A stretch of DNA of 64,000 nt from Drosophila pseudoobscura (Eukaryota; Arthropoda; Insecta; Diptera; Drosophilidae): assembly GCF_009870125.1 (NCBI RefSeq), contig NC_046683.1, positions 55,629,869 through 55,693,868 on the forward strand, in the 5' to 3' direction. This document shows positions 1 through 11,100 of this stretch, in pieces. The number at the start of each line of letters is the position of its first letter. The first letter of the stretch is position 1. Below the pieces are notes generated by a model that saw nothing but the letters and a program-made list of their open reading frames with translations, ran no database searches and was not told the DNA's origin. Made by a program: the position numbers and the translations under genes.

Positions 1-454
1 ACCAAAAACAAAGCAGAGCATATGCATGCATACTCGTATGCGTAGATTTGTATGGTTTTCAAGTGTTCCGATTTTGTAAATAATAAACATATAAACAAAC
101 AAACGTAAATCTCATTAAATTCATTCATGAGTAATTGGAATTGGAATCAGTAGCGTATCTATCTGTAGGCCGATTCCCTATGCTCGATTAAGTGCTCTGC
201 CGCCGGCAGTGTAGTGCATTAATTACCGAGTCAAGGAACCCGTTTGTCAGCAATTTCAAATTCGTTTTAGTGTCGGATTCCGCTACGGCTGGATAGATAA
301 GGAAAAGCAGCTTTAAAACAAAAATCATTCCATAGGTAAGACATTCTATAATTTTATCATTACTTTAACTGTCACTGGATATTCGGACACAAACATGTAC
401 TTTTTGTAGCCACAATTAAGTATTAAGTATTCGTGTGGGGGCCAACTAAATGCT
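1..454 (+). other. 5' flank and probable 5' UTR of the DUF229 gene
   Basis: No coding potential is seen. A 74-bp stretch from 336 (donor AG|GTAAG) to 409 (acceptor TTTTTGTAG) looks like a short 5' UTR intron ahead of the ATG at 455. This is inference from splice signals only. The transcription start and promoter probably lie in or before this stretch. Confidence 0.4.
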
Positions 455-2782
455 ATGGCTGACAAACGCATACTTCTGGAACGATGCGACAGCGCAGAGA
501 CGGAGAAGCTGGTCGTGCATATGGCCAAGGGTTCAAGGGGGATGCTCCACCTGACCCAGTCCCGGTCGCTGCCCTGGAGTTGCCTGCTGCGCAGGAAATC
601 TCTCCTGGGACTTTTAGTGACTTTAATATTCTGCTACTTCCTCATCGGTCGGCCGGAGTGGGTGAATGTCCTGGACCTGGATGCCCTGCATAACGATAAC
701 TATTACACGGTCCGTCATTATTCCGAAGTTCCTGGCATGGATGGTGAGTGGCTTATCTGCATGTGTTTTTGTTGCTTCTTTATCTTGTGTTTTGTTTTTT
801 TGTTTTCCTATCGTCTTGATTGGTCCCGCCTTTATGTTATATATTTCGTATATCCTGTCCAGTATCCGTTATCGATCTGGTTGAAGATAATGAAAATATT
901 AATTTTGTGCCGGAAGGCTTCCTCGTGTACAGCAATTCCTGCAAGATCAAAGAGGTCGATCCATACAAACCGGAGGTGATGCGCTTCTTCAAGCGCGTCA
1001 AGTACGTGCCCTGCAAGAAACTGCCGCCCCTCACTAGCGTGAAATTCAACGAACTCTCCCGGAGCTATGTCCTCAGCGTCAATTCGACAGCCTTCGGTGG
1101 ATACAAAGTGGGCACTTCGATTAATTGCTGCTACATGGAGGTGATACGGGTCAATGAGACGGAGGTGGCTTATTCCAAGTGCCACCGCTTCATATTCAAG
1201 ATAGTGCTGCCCAACACGGTGGAGGCAATCATTGTGAAGTGCACTTCGAATGGAGAGCAGATTTATATCAATGGACATGCCACGATACCCATTAAGGAGG
1301 CCGTGCAGCAGCGGCTGAAAAACCGGGTGGAGAAGAAGAAGAAATTGCGGCCGCTCAGTGTGCTGATGCTAGGCATCGACAGCATATCTCGGGCTAATCT
1401 TATCCGGGCCATGCCCAAGACAGCGCAGTATTTATATGACAACAAATGGTTTGAGCTGGCGGGCTACAACAAGGTAATATCTACTATTTAGCTGTCGTTC
1501 CACTCGGTATACAGGACTCCCTCTCCTTGTCTCTCCTTCCCGGTAGGTGGACGACAACACTTTTCCAAACATCATGGCCCTTGCCACCGGCTACGATCTT
1601 CAGAGTGCGAAAAAGGCTTGCTCTCCGTATGAGGTGGGTGGCCTGGAAAAGTGTACCTTCATCTGGAACCTGTACCAGAAGCACGGCTATGTGACAGCCT
1701 ACGGGGAGGACGCCACAAAGATCAACACATTCAACTATCTCAAAAAGGGTTTCGTAAAGCCCCCAGTGGACTACTATCTACGTCCATATCTGTCCGCTGC
1801 AGAGGACAAGCTGGACCGCACCATAGTCATGGGCCTTCCTCACTGTCTGGGCTATGAGACGGCCGCGGAGCATGTGTATGACTACGCCATGGAGTTCACG
1901 CGTCGCTTCCTCAACGACACTTACTTCGGCTTCTTTTGGACCAACACGCACAGCCACAGCGACATCTCGCAGACCAGCAGCATGGATGCGTACATGGTAC
2001 GCTATCTGGAGCGCCTGGTGCGCCAGGGGACGATGGACAACAGTGTGGTGGTGTTCTTCAGCGATCATGGCGTACGCTTCGGACCCACACGGACCACCTG
2101 GTCGGGGCATCTGGAGGAACGACTGCCCGCGATGTTCATATGGCTGCCAACCCATCTAAAGCGGGCACATCCAAAGATTGCTGAAGCTCTGCGCCTAAAT
2201 CGCAATCGTCTGACTACGCCCTACGATCTGCACATGACACTGAAGCACATACTCACCCTGTCCGGGCGAACGAATGGTCTGGAGTCGCTAGGATCAGCCC
2301 CTTCCTGCCCACAGTGCCAGAGCGTCCTGTGGCCCGTCCCGGAGCAACGCTCCTGTACGGATGTGGGCATTGAGGATCACTGGTGCACATGCTGGTCGTA
2401 TTACAAAATATCGACCAACTCCAAGCAGACGCGACACATGGCGCTACGCGTTGTCGCCCACATCAATGCGTTTGTATACGGGTTCCGAAACGGATCGGTT
2501 TCGAAGCTCTGTATGCCGCTCTCCTTGGCCTCCGTCCAGTCGGCGTATCAGGCACACCGGAATGCCCTTGATCCGGAGAATACGCGAACGGTTCGCCTGA
2601 CCTTTGTCACAACGCCCAGCAATGCCTTGTTCGAGGCCACGGTGCGGCACAATCAGACAGACGACAGCATGACGGTGACTGGGTCCGTTAGTCGCCTCAA
2701 CGCGTACATTGGCGAGTCGGACTGCATTATGGATTCGGCTGCCAAAAAGTATTGCTTTTGCCGGAAAAAGAAAACAGGATAG
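455..2782 (+). CDS. DUF229 family membrane protein (sulfatase/alkaline-phosphatase fold)
   Basis: Three exons join in frame: 455-743, 863-1473 and 1547-2782, giving 711 residues. Introns have canonical ends (ATG|GTGAGT, AAG|GTAATA; acceptors TGTCCAG and CGGTAG). A basic N-terminus followed by a hydrophobic helix at residues 48-65 (LLGLLVTLIFCYFLIG) suggests a type II membrane anchor with the rest lumenal or extracellular. The family signatures are the MLGIDSISRANLIRAMP block and, later, the VVFFSDHGVRFG block; both belong to the DUF229 branch of the sulfatase-like superfamily, whose members are thought to be metal-dependent hydrolases of unknown substrate. Cysteine pairs near the C-terminus (CPQC, CTCW) and potential N-glycosylation sites fit an extracytosolic domain. 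AATAAA polyadenylation signal near 2848. The gene faces mkg-p tail to tail. The exact D. melanogaster orthologue is not named here because the family has several members. Confidence 0.88.
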
Positions 2783-3109
2783 GATACGAAAAGAGGTTAG
2801 CCAAGATAGCCCCAAGTGCCGTTAAACAGATTTGAATCTGGTATTACAATAAACCTGTACATAGTGCTTAAGCTAGTCCTAGTTCCCCTTGTACATACAT
2901 ATATATATATGAGAGTCTCCTGTATTATGCTCTAAGAGATCTTTTGCCAAACTTTATTTGTAAGTAGCTATGAATACTCGTATGTTTATGTATTGGTAGG
3001 TCTAGTGGCTGTACTCTTGTTACTTTTTGTTAATAGTCAAATTTCCTTTATTAAAGGAGAGTGTCAAATGTATCATACACATCTGTAGTATGTACTAATG
3101 TACATATTC
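2783..3109. other. Convergent 3' region between the DUF229 gene and mkg-p
   Basis: About 330 bp shared by two facing 3' ends. An AATAAA near 2848 serves the plus-strand gene; TTTATT near 3047-3052 is an AATAAA on the minus strand for mkg-p. A short (TA)n run lies near 2900. Nothing else is visible. Confidence 0.55.
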
Positions 3110-5208
3110 TCATGTGGCCACTGATCTCCCACTGTTAATGTCCCATTTTAGCAGCTTTTCCTGGAAAGTGTACTTCGACAGGAGATCCTTAAGCGCTTTG
3201 AAGAGCTTTGTGATGGATCCAAGGCGCTGCATTTCATTGTAATGCCCAGGGCACGCTTCCACACACAATTCCAATTTCTTGTAGTCTTCGGTGGCTCGCA
3301 TAGCAAAGTAGCCCATTAAACTTACCGATTGCTGTGGATTTCCGCTTCTCGTCTTTAGCATCTCCACAGTCTGCTGCTTGTGAATATCGAAGTACTGGCC
3401 AGGCTGACCTGGCAGTAGCTTACCGACTCGACCTGTCCAGGTGTCCACGGTGCCCCTGATCAGCCACTTGTAATAGCAGGGCTCATTTGATTCCTCTAGT
3501 TCCAGGTCAAGGGAAAAGATCTCCGTCAAGACATTCTTTATGGTATCCACGTAGCAGAGCAGCCAGTAGTAATATATTGTTCGGTTGTGTTCAATGTATT
3601 CGCTTAAAACTACAGAGTGCAAGCTCTTGAGGTCATTCTTGCTGGGAAAGATCAAATGCGTGCGCTTTGTTTCAGGGAGGCACGTCGGGACATCCCAACT
3701 AACTCTTGACTGATCTTCGACGTTTTCTGTTTCAGTCATTTCTGGATGCTGTTCTGTCGGAACTAGTACTTTTTCTATTTGCTGTTCGGTGGGAATTGCA
3801 TTACCCTTGGACTTCTTGGCTGGCGTTGGCCGATGCAATGACTTCTCCGCCACCATTTTTTCTGCCAGGCCGAATAGAAGGTAATCATAAAGTTTCTTTG
3901 GATCTGCCAGCAGCTCCGGATTTTTAAATGCCTGAGCGGCCATAACCATGCATTGTCTTATGTACAGGAAATCTGTCTGAGATATATTTCTTGCGACATT
4001 ACGCTGCAACTCAAAGGGATCTTGAACGCAAACTGTGCGATCCATATGAAATTTTTCAGGTGCTTCGCCGACCGCATCCTGAATTGCAGCTAATTGTTCC
4101 TCGTACTGGGGATAGCCGCCCGGTGTGGCCAACGTAGCGACCTTGTCTACGGCGCAGCCTAGAAAGGGTGACAACAGGGTCGTCTCGAAGTCTATGCTTG
4201 TACAGAATGCAAAGAAGTCGCCGATTAACTCGAGCGTAGACATCTGGGCAGGTAGTGGCGGCACTAGCTCAAGGCTGTACGCGTAATTAACTCCGTTTAC
4301 ATTGATGGGTTCGGTACGAGTCTGCAGCTCCTTGATGGACGGCAGCAAGTTGCGCACTTGGAGGTTAACCAGAAGTAAGCTGAGCAGACAGTAGCTATTC
4401 ATGCCGCCCATTCGAACGACTTTAAGTTTTTTTCCCCAGATTTTCAGGAACAGAGCGAGCTTGTGCAATTTGTCTTCGCGGCTCATCAGGTCTCTGATAA
4501 AGCGAGAATTGTATGTGCTGTTGGGATTGGACATATTGATGTCGATGTGGAGACCTGTCAATTGATGCTTGCAGCGAATAATGGGCACCCGGGCATGTCG
4601 AATGTTTGTGACATCGGTAAAGCATATCGAACGGTGCAGAAGCCGCAGTACTTTGTTGAAGAGCCGCTTTGGGCAAGATAACTGATCATTCGTAGACTCC
4701 AGATACAAGTCAATGTCGCTGTCTAGACGAAGCCAGAGGATTAATTATTCTAGCAGGCGAAACATCCGCCAAATGTACACAACCACTCACCATCTAAAGC
4801 CAATCCGGTAACCAGCGAGCCAAAGGGAAATACTTTCACTTGTAGAGCCTCTTCCCTTTCAAAGCAGTTGCGCACGTGGCTGAAGGTACGATTCAGGCGT
4901 ATCGAGTCAGCTTTATAAAGATTCAATATTGTCTCCAGGTACTGGCCGTCACTGGTCTTGTCAAGAGCCTCCTGCAGCTTGCTTCGTTCGCTTTGGGTTT
5001 GATCGCTGGCCAACTGCTTGGTTAGGGCGCTGAGTTTTTGCCGAAATTTTTTTTGCGTGTTTTTTGTGTTCTTGTGCTTCTGCAACTCGTGGGCCAAGCA
5101 ATCCGTCACATTCTGGAAAGGGGCAGCACACACCGTGCAGAAAACCATGTCGGCGGCACTGTCACCTGGGGCCCGTGTCTCTGCTGGGACCCGATCTGGA
5201 GCCAACAT
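3110..5208 (-). CDS. mkg-p: Zinc-finger terminal nucleotidyltransferase, monkey-king parental protein
   Basis: Two exons: 5208-4791 and 4722-3110, 676 residues. Splicing (GATG|GTGAGT to GTCTAG|AC) rebuilds the nucleotidyltransferase signature: FGSLVTGL followed by DDSDIDLYLE, the helix-turn GS motif and the first two catalytic aspartates of a polymerase-beta-like domain. A single C2H2-like finger lies at C24/C27/H40/H45, followed by a charged coiled segment. Downstream comes a third acidic strand (GLHIDINMSN), then the PAP/OAS1-like helical core (LALFLKIWGKK, GGMNSYCLLSLLLVNLQ) and PAP-associated region. This is the architecture of terminal uridylyl/adenylyl transferases. I assign mkg-p (CG7163) because of the finger-plus-TUTase order and its closeness to Oseg1 (CG7161); in D. 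melanogaster this gene is the parent of the monkey-king retrogenes. The catalytic residues look intact, so an active enzyme is likely; the RNA substrate is unknown. Confidence 0.75.
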
Positions 5209-5528
5209 TTTTTCTGGGAAAAAATCGAAGCAAATGTGGTTTCGTATAATTCAATAATACTATAATAGTAATAATTTTAAACGCTCGTCTTTTTTTGGAC
5301 CGTGTTAAAAAGATTTAATCAAACATATCAACAATAGAAAACACTTCCAAGAGCGCCAAATAGAATGAAGCCATTTCAGTGCGCCCCCTCGCTACGTGTT
5401 TGGTTTGGTAAAGTTTTTGCAATCTCACTTATTATTTTCTATTTTTCAGCCGTTTTTGGTTTGTTGTATTTTGTTTTGTTTTCCTATCGTCTTCAGCAAG
5501 ATGAACTAGTAATCGTTCATGTATCATG
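5209..5528. other. 5' flank of mkg-p and spacer before the DINE-1 element
   Basis: Contains the mkg-p promoter region on the minus strand and a T-rich tract. A 62-codon ORF at 5365-5553 runs into the transposon and has no recognisable domain; I do not call it a gene. The stretch near 5465-5500 shares a T/G-rich string ending TTTTCCTATCGTCTT with intron 1 of the DUF229 gene (near 790-815). Confidence 0.4.
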
Positions 5529-6114
5529 TTTTTATACCCGATACTCAAAATGAGTATTGGGGTATATTAGATTTGTGGTAAAAGTGGATGTGTGTAACGT
5601 CCAGAAGGAATCGTTTCCGACCCCATAAAGTATATATATTCTTGATCAGCATCAATAGCCGAGTCGATTGAGCCATGTCTGTCTGTCCGTCTGTCCGTCC
5701 GTCCGTCTGTCCACACACTCCTTTAAGATGTCACTATAAAACGTATATCTCAAAATTTCGTCCCACCCCCTTCCGCCCCCACAAAGGACGAAAATCTGTT
5801 GCATCCACAATATTGCAAATTTGAGAAAACTAAAAACGCAGAATCATAGATAATGACCATATCTATCAGATTGGTAAATCTGGATCAGATCAGATCATTT
5901 TTATAGCCAAAAGGAACAAATCAATTTGCAGTGGCTACGCAGCGTCCGACGTCACGCTCAGACTGATTTTCTGTCTCCCTCGCACGCACTCTTTGTCGTG
6001 TCGTTAAATATTAGCGGCGTCTGCCAGAGGATAGCCATACTGACTTAGTATCGGGTATAACCGTAGAGTTGCGGTGTCCGCAGCAACTCACAACGTTCCC
6101 CCTCGTTTTTTTTT
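5529..6114 (+). mobile_element. DINE-1 / SGM-type (INE-1, Helentron) element
   Basis: The block opens with TATACCCGATACTCAAAATG and its imperfect terminal hairpin. It contains the DINE-1 landmarks ATATATATTCTTGATCAGCA, GCCGAGTCGAT and the GTCTGTCTGTCCGTC tandem box, and ends with TATCGGGTATAACCG plus a CTCG(T)n tail. These match my memory of the INE-1/DINE-1 consensus used across Drosophila. No transposase ORF is present, as expected for a non-autonomous Helitron derivative. Its well-preserved form suggests a fairly young insertion. It ends only about 150 bp before the NDOR1 start codon, immediately upstream of that gene's promoter motifs. Confidence 0.8.
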
Positions 6115-6118
6115 CGTT

Positions 6119-6262
6119 AGTATATTTACAGTATATTTTTAAAATAAGACGGTATATTTTGGTATATTTCTATACGGTCTATTTTATCAATGAGTCCGCG
6201 GTCACACTTCTCCTATTGGTAATAAACAATTTTATCGGCTCAGAAAATCAAAATTGTCCACC
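6119..6262 (+). promoter_or_regulatory. Core promoter module of the NDOR1 gene (Motif 6 array + Motif 1)
   Basis: Tandem GGTATATTTT (6151-6160) and GGTATATTTC (6161-6170), with further GTATATTT copies from 6120, followed about 30 bp later by CGGTCACACT at 6199-6208. These match the Drosophila Motif 6 and Motif 1 (M1BP) core-promoter elements typical of TATA-less housekeeping genes. The ATG lies 54 bp downstream, so the 5' UTR is very short. Confidence 0.7.
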
Positions 6263-8014
6263 ATGAGGCTATTAGTTCTTTACGGCAGCCAAACCGGTAC
6301 TGCCCAGGACGTGGCTGAGCAAATATGGCGGGAATCGCGTCCACTGGGGTTCCATGGCCCCGTTCTATCCTTCGAGGACTACGACATGCAGCAGCTCATC
6401 GAAGAGCGGCTGGTTGTGTTCGTGGTGGCCACCACTGGGGACGGTATAGAGCCGGATAACATGAAGCAGGCCTGGCGATTCTTGCTGAAACGAAGTTTAC
6501 CGGCCCAATCTTTGCAGGGACTTCAGTTCGCGTGCCTGGGCCTCGGGGACTCCAGCTATCCAAAGTTCAATTACGCTGCCAAGAAGCTAAGCAAGAGGCT
6601 GCTAAACCTGGGAGCCACCTCTGTGTGTCCGCTGGGGTTGTGTGACGATCAGCACGATTATGGCCATTTGGGTGTATCCCTCACCTGGACAAGGGACCTC
6701 TGGACGTCACTAAAGTCTATTCTAGGCATAGAAAAAAGCAAACAGAACGGGGCTAACAAGACTGTGAGCAAGTGGCTTGTAAAAGAGCTTCCTGGCTCTG
6801 TGCCCCTGATTGTGAGGCTGGAGAACCTTGCCTGGACGCAGAAGCAAAAGTGTCACAGCTTTAAACTGAAAGACAACATGAGGACAACAGCAGAGAGTCA
6901 CTTTCAGGATGTGCGCTTCTTGAAGCTCGAATCCTTGAGTGAATATCTCAGCTGGGAGCCTGGCGATGTACTTGACTTGCAGCCCCAAAACAGCGATGAA
7001 GCGGTGAATACATTTTTTGAGCTGCTAAGGGAACACAAACTGAACTTCGATGAGACCACTGCAGTGGAGGTGCTGCCTACTTATCCGGACATGCCACTGC
7101 CCATGGCCTTTGCCGCGCCCATAACCCTTGTCCAGGCAGCCAAATATGTCTGGGACTTGAGCGCCAAGCCGAGACAACGATTCTTCGAAGTGTTGGGCCA
7201 CAATTGCAGCGATGAGATGGAGAGCGAGAAACTCGCCGAGTTCTGCTCCGCCGAAGCCATTGATGATCTGGTGGCCTATGTGAATCGTCCACGGCGCACT
7301 CTAATTGAGGTTTTGCAGGATTTCCGGCATGCGACTTCCACGCTGACGCTATCGCAGCTCTTTGAGATGATGCCACTGATTCAACCGCGCAGTTACTCAA
7401 TAGCTTCGGATGCATCCTCTTCCACGCTAGACTTGCTCGTGGCCGTCGTCCAGTACAAGACTATCTTGCACACACCGCGTTTGGGCCTGTGCTCCAACTG
7501 GCTGAAACACTTAAGGACGGGAGTGGAGGTCTGTGGCATTGTCAAGAAAGGCACAATGGTGTGGCCCCAGGATCTGGCAATTCCCCTGATTATGGTTGGA
7601 CCAGGCACCGGAATTGCTCCCTTCCGCAGCATCATTCAGAACCGATTGCATGCCCAGTCGAAAGGATCCCGTATTGGTCCACTTGTTGTATTCTTTGGCT
7701 GCCGCAATAAGGCTGCAGATTTCCATTTTCAGGAAGACTTCGAAGCCTGGACTAAAGACAAACTTGTGGAGGTTCATTATGCCTTCTCTCGGGACGAGGA
7801 TAGGAAGGTCTATGTCCAGCATCAGATTCTGAAAAATGGCCATCATTTGGCGCAACTAATCAAGGAGCAGAATGCATATATCTATGTGGCGGGCAACTCC
7901 AATAACATGCCCAAGGCAGTTCGAGAGGCATTTATCGAGATCCTTGACGGCCAGGGCGATTATGTGGATCTGATGCTCAAGCAGCGACGGTATCAGGAAG
8001 AAACGTGGGCGTAA
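6263..8014 (+). CDS. Ndor1: NADPH-dependent diflavin oxidoreductase (NDOR1/Tah18 orthologue)
   Basis: Single-exon gene of 583 residues; the ATG at 6263 is preceded by CCACC, a good Kozak context, so I prefer it to the in-frame upstream non-ATG codons. Order of domains: flavodoxin-like FMN domain (YGSQTGTAQDVAEQI, ATTGDGIEPDN, CLGLGDSSYPKFN; about residues 1-150), FAD domain with the RSYSIAS isoalloxazine-binding motif near the middle, and an NADPH domain (VGPGTGIAPFR, FFGCRN, VYVAGNSNNMPK). This order and the roughly 580-residue length separate it from the longer, membrane-anchored cytochrome P450 reductase, because there is no N-terminal membrane helix. In other eukaryotes the protein passes electrons from NADPH to CIAPIN1/Dre2 for cytosolic iron-sulphur cluster assembly. 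It converges on Oseg1, with only 97 bp between stop codons. All cofactor motifs appear intact. Confidence 0.9.
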   Translation: MRLLVLYGSQTGTAQDVAEQIWRESRPLGFHGPVLSFEDYDMQQLIEERLVVFVVATTGDGIEPDNMKQAWRFLLKRSLPAQSLQGLQFACLGLGDSSYPKFNYAAKKLSKRLLNLGATSVCPLGLCDDQHDYGHLGVSLTWTRDLWTSLKSILGIEKSKQNGANKTVSKWLVKELPGSVPLIVRLENLAWTQKQKCHSFKLKDNMRTTAESHFQDVRFLKLESLSEYLSWEPGDVLDLQPQNSDEAVNTFFELLREHKLNFDETTAVEVLPTYPDMPLPMAFAAPITLVQAAKYVWDLSAKPRQRFFEVLGHNCSDEMESEKLAEFCSAEAIDDLVAYVNRPRRTLIEVLQDFRHATSTLTLSQLFEMMPLIQPRSYSIASDASSSTLDLLVAVVQYKTILHTPRLGLCSNWLKHLRTGVEVCGIVKKGTMVWPQDLAIPLIMVGPGTGIAPFRSIIQNRLHAQSKGSRIGPLVVFFGCRNKAADFHFQEDFEAWTKDKLVEVHYAFSRDEDRKVYVQHQILKNGHHLAQLIKEQNAYIYVAGNSNNMPKAVREAFIEILDGQGDYVDLMLKQRRYQEETWA

Positions 8015-8111
8015 GGTCAATTGAAATTGCTTGTACTCGTATGTGTTCCTATTTGTACAGTTTTGGACGGAAATTATATCTTATATCTATGAACGAACGT
8101 GTAGTACATTC

Positions 8112-11100
8112 TCAAAAGTCTTCCATCAACTTATCCGAGGATGTGTGACAAAACGGACAGTATCCCTTTTGCAGCACCTGCAGCTCAAAGTCCTCGGCAT
8201 AGAAGAGCTGCAAATGAATCAATTTTATTTCATCATATATTTACCATAGATAATATAGAAAATTACCAGCAGACACTGTGGGCAATAGGTGACTTGTAGA
8301 TCGGGCAAAATATTGCGATAGTACACATTTCGTACGTTCTTGCCCTGTCGCTTGAGTATCAGCACATGATTTGGATCTATGGCACGCAGACCATTCCGAT
8401 CCAAGCTCAAGGGCAAAGCACTGGCCACATCTTCGTTGAAGGGATCTGTATCCTCCACATGCTTGGCCGGGGCCAGTAGCAAACGCTCGGCCTCGGCATC
8501 CGATATATCCACTTCGGGATAGAATTGTACTAGGGGTAGGATTTCTACGGGGCAAAGAGTTAAGTTAGTAAAGACCATGCCTTGCTGAAATGCAGAATCA
8601 CATACCAAATGAAACAAACGAGAATATGTAGTCCTGCCTGCAGGTCGGGCAGCAATTGCTGTTCAAATGTTGACTGTAGTTAGAACACTTGTAGCACAGA
8701 GGCAGCAGCTCCTCGGGATCATTGAAGCCACTTTTGCATGCCTTGCTGTTTAGGAAATTTAGCTGGAAATTCAAATTTGAGTTTCATTCATATTCGAAAT
8801 CGATTTTCCTGGTCTCGCAACTTACATCAATCTGCTCTTGTACTCCGGCCGGTGGTTTGAGTGACTGTAGTCGCTTGTTGATCAGCAAACACAATTTGTT
8901 GGCCTGCAGGAACTTCGCCTGCTTAGCCAAGGTAAACAGAACAGAGCTGGAAAAGGGTATAACAGATGAGCCTGTGGCCTCAATCAATGGGGATCAATGC
9001 TATGGCTTACAACATGCTCACACCCTTGGGCACGCCCTTGTGCTCCACCTCATTAAGTATGAAGCGGCTGACGTTGAACAGACTGACGGGCGAGTGAGTG
9101 GTGAAGGGTTCCTTCATGTAGCTGTAGATCACGGCATAGGCATAGTACACCTTGGCAATGCGCAAATGATTTCTGTATTCGGCCAGATTATGATCGATTG
9201 GATTCTGTTCACTGTTTACAAAAAAATATAAATTAACAGTCGTTGTTCGTAGCGCGCCAATAGTAATAATAATAGTAACCTACTCCTTTGCATGGTAAAT
9301 GTCCAGAGATTGCTTGGCCAGTAGCCAGTAAAAGTAGCTCGCATCTAGATAACGCTCCTCCAAGATGGCCGTGATGCTCAACTGCTTCAGCAAGCGATTG
9401 GCTTCCTTGGTCCGTCCTGCCTTCAGATATGCTAGCAAAATAAACGAAAAGTAAGACATCGAATTGCCGCTTCAATTGGGGAGAAAACTCACCCTGATGT
9501 GCCTCTATAAACTGATCCGTTTCGGCGAGCCATTGGCCATGCTGGTAGTGCACCGTGGGCAGCAGCTCGGACAACGATTCCGCCAGACGAAACGCCTCCG
9601 GCCAGTCACGAACCTCTACGTGCAACTGCACGACCTGAGCCTCGTCCCCGAGCTTCTTGAATATTTCAGCAGCCAGGGGCAGGGCTTTTAGAGTCTTCAA
9701 ATTCTGCGCCACCGATTCCAAGGCATCGCGATCGCTGAGGCTGAGGCGCCGTCCGATATCGTAGAGACTAAAGCAAGCAATTCAGTATGCAGGCAAGGAT
9801 CTATCAACGCCAGGATCTACTCACACATCCGCCCATCCCTGTTCGGCCACAATATCGATGGCCTTTTGATTCTCGCCAGCCGAAAGCAGGAGCTCGGCAG
9901 CAGCTCGCGGCTCCTTCACGGAATAGGCCCATTCCGCTCGCTTGCGCACAAGTTCCTTCTTTTCCTGCTCAGTGCCATCTCTAAGATACTCCTGGGCCAG
10001 ATCGAACATGCGCAAATCGGTGTACATCTCGAGAGCCCGTGGCGTCTGTCCACATTTGAGAAACAAGCGAGCGGCTTCCTTGAATTTGCCAGCAAATGCA
10101 CAGTTTTCGCCCAAAAGCACCTCTTTGGGCACTGCCGAACGTTGCTGTTGGTCCCGCAGTTCGCTGATCAGCTTGAGCCACGGCAGATTCCTCACCTTGA
10201 CATACGCATCGCGGGCTATATTGATATGCAGGGCTTCCAGGGCCGATTGGGCCAGTCCCTCCCAGTCGCCGGTGGTCACTCCCAAGCAGGCCACCTGGTA
10301 GGCTTCCCTGGAACGATAGAGATTGCATTCTAGATGGTCATTCATTCCGAAAGATGATCAAACTTACTCAAACAGGCCTGCCTCAATGAATTGCCACATG
10401 GTGGAGCCCAAGGCCAGGGGAGTGTTGTGCATTATATTTCCGCGCAGACAGAAAGCAGTGGCCCCACACAGACCCACCACCACGCCGTGCATATTCTGCG
10501 GGGCTCGAGGCGGCAAATTTCCGACTCTCACACTTAGGCCACCCGTGGTATGAGTGTAGCAGAGCATGGTATCGAGATGGGTGTTCCAGGTGACGCTGTT
10601 CACACCAGTGTCCTGATAGAGTATGGTGTCGTTGACAATATCCCGCACCACCAGACGGCCAACATCATCCACCACAGCGATTTTGCTACGTTTGGCATTG
10701 ATGTCCAAGCAACGGACCGCTGAGACGGCTGTCGTGATCAGCAGGGGCAGCGAGTTGTTGAGAAAGATACGAAATACTTGACCATTCTTCAAGCCCACCA
10801 TCAGGCCTTCACGGCCGACTGGGCCGCCAGTCACCTTGATATATCGTATGAAGGAATCCATTATCCATTCTCGTTGCAGGATGCCAATGAAGTCCAGGCA
10901 CTGCAGGCGCTTCTCCTGGCACAGGACAATGTGGCGACCGCAGACCACCAGCAGGCTGCAGTCAAACTTCTGTTGAATCTTCTCCCTGACTTTGTAGTGC
11001 ATTGGTTGATCCTCACCAGAGCTCAGCTCGTACAGAACCACTCGCTCTGGCAGCTGCACTGCCAGCCGATTGCGATAGATGGCTATTTTCTGGACGAGAT

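Noticed and set aside
5529-6114. Protein-coding retroelement or retrovirus at this site
   Set aside because: No reverse transcriptase, gag or transposase ORF; landmarks are those of non-autonomous DINE-1.
10329-10366. Earlier AG (10331-10330) as acceptor for Oseg1 exon 4
   Set aside because: Breaks the reading frame; the AG at 10309-10308 restores [12 protein letters not shown], which matches the family.
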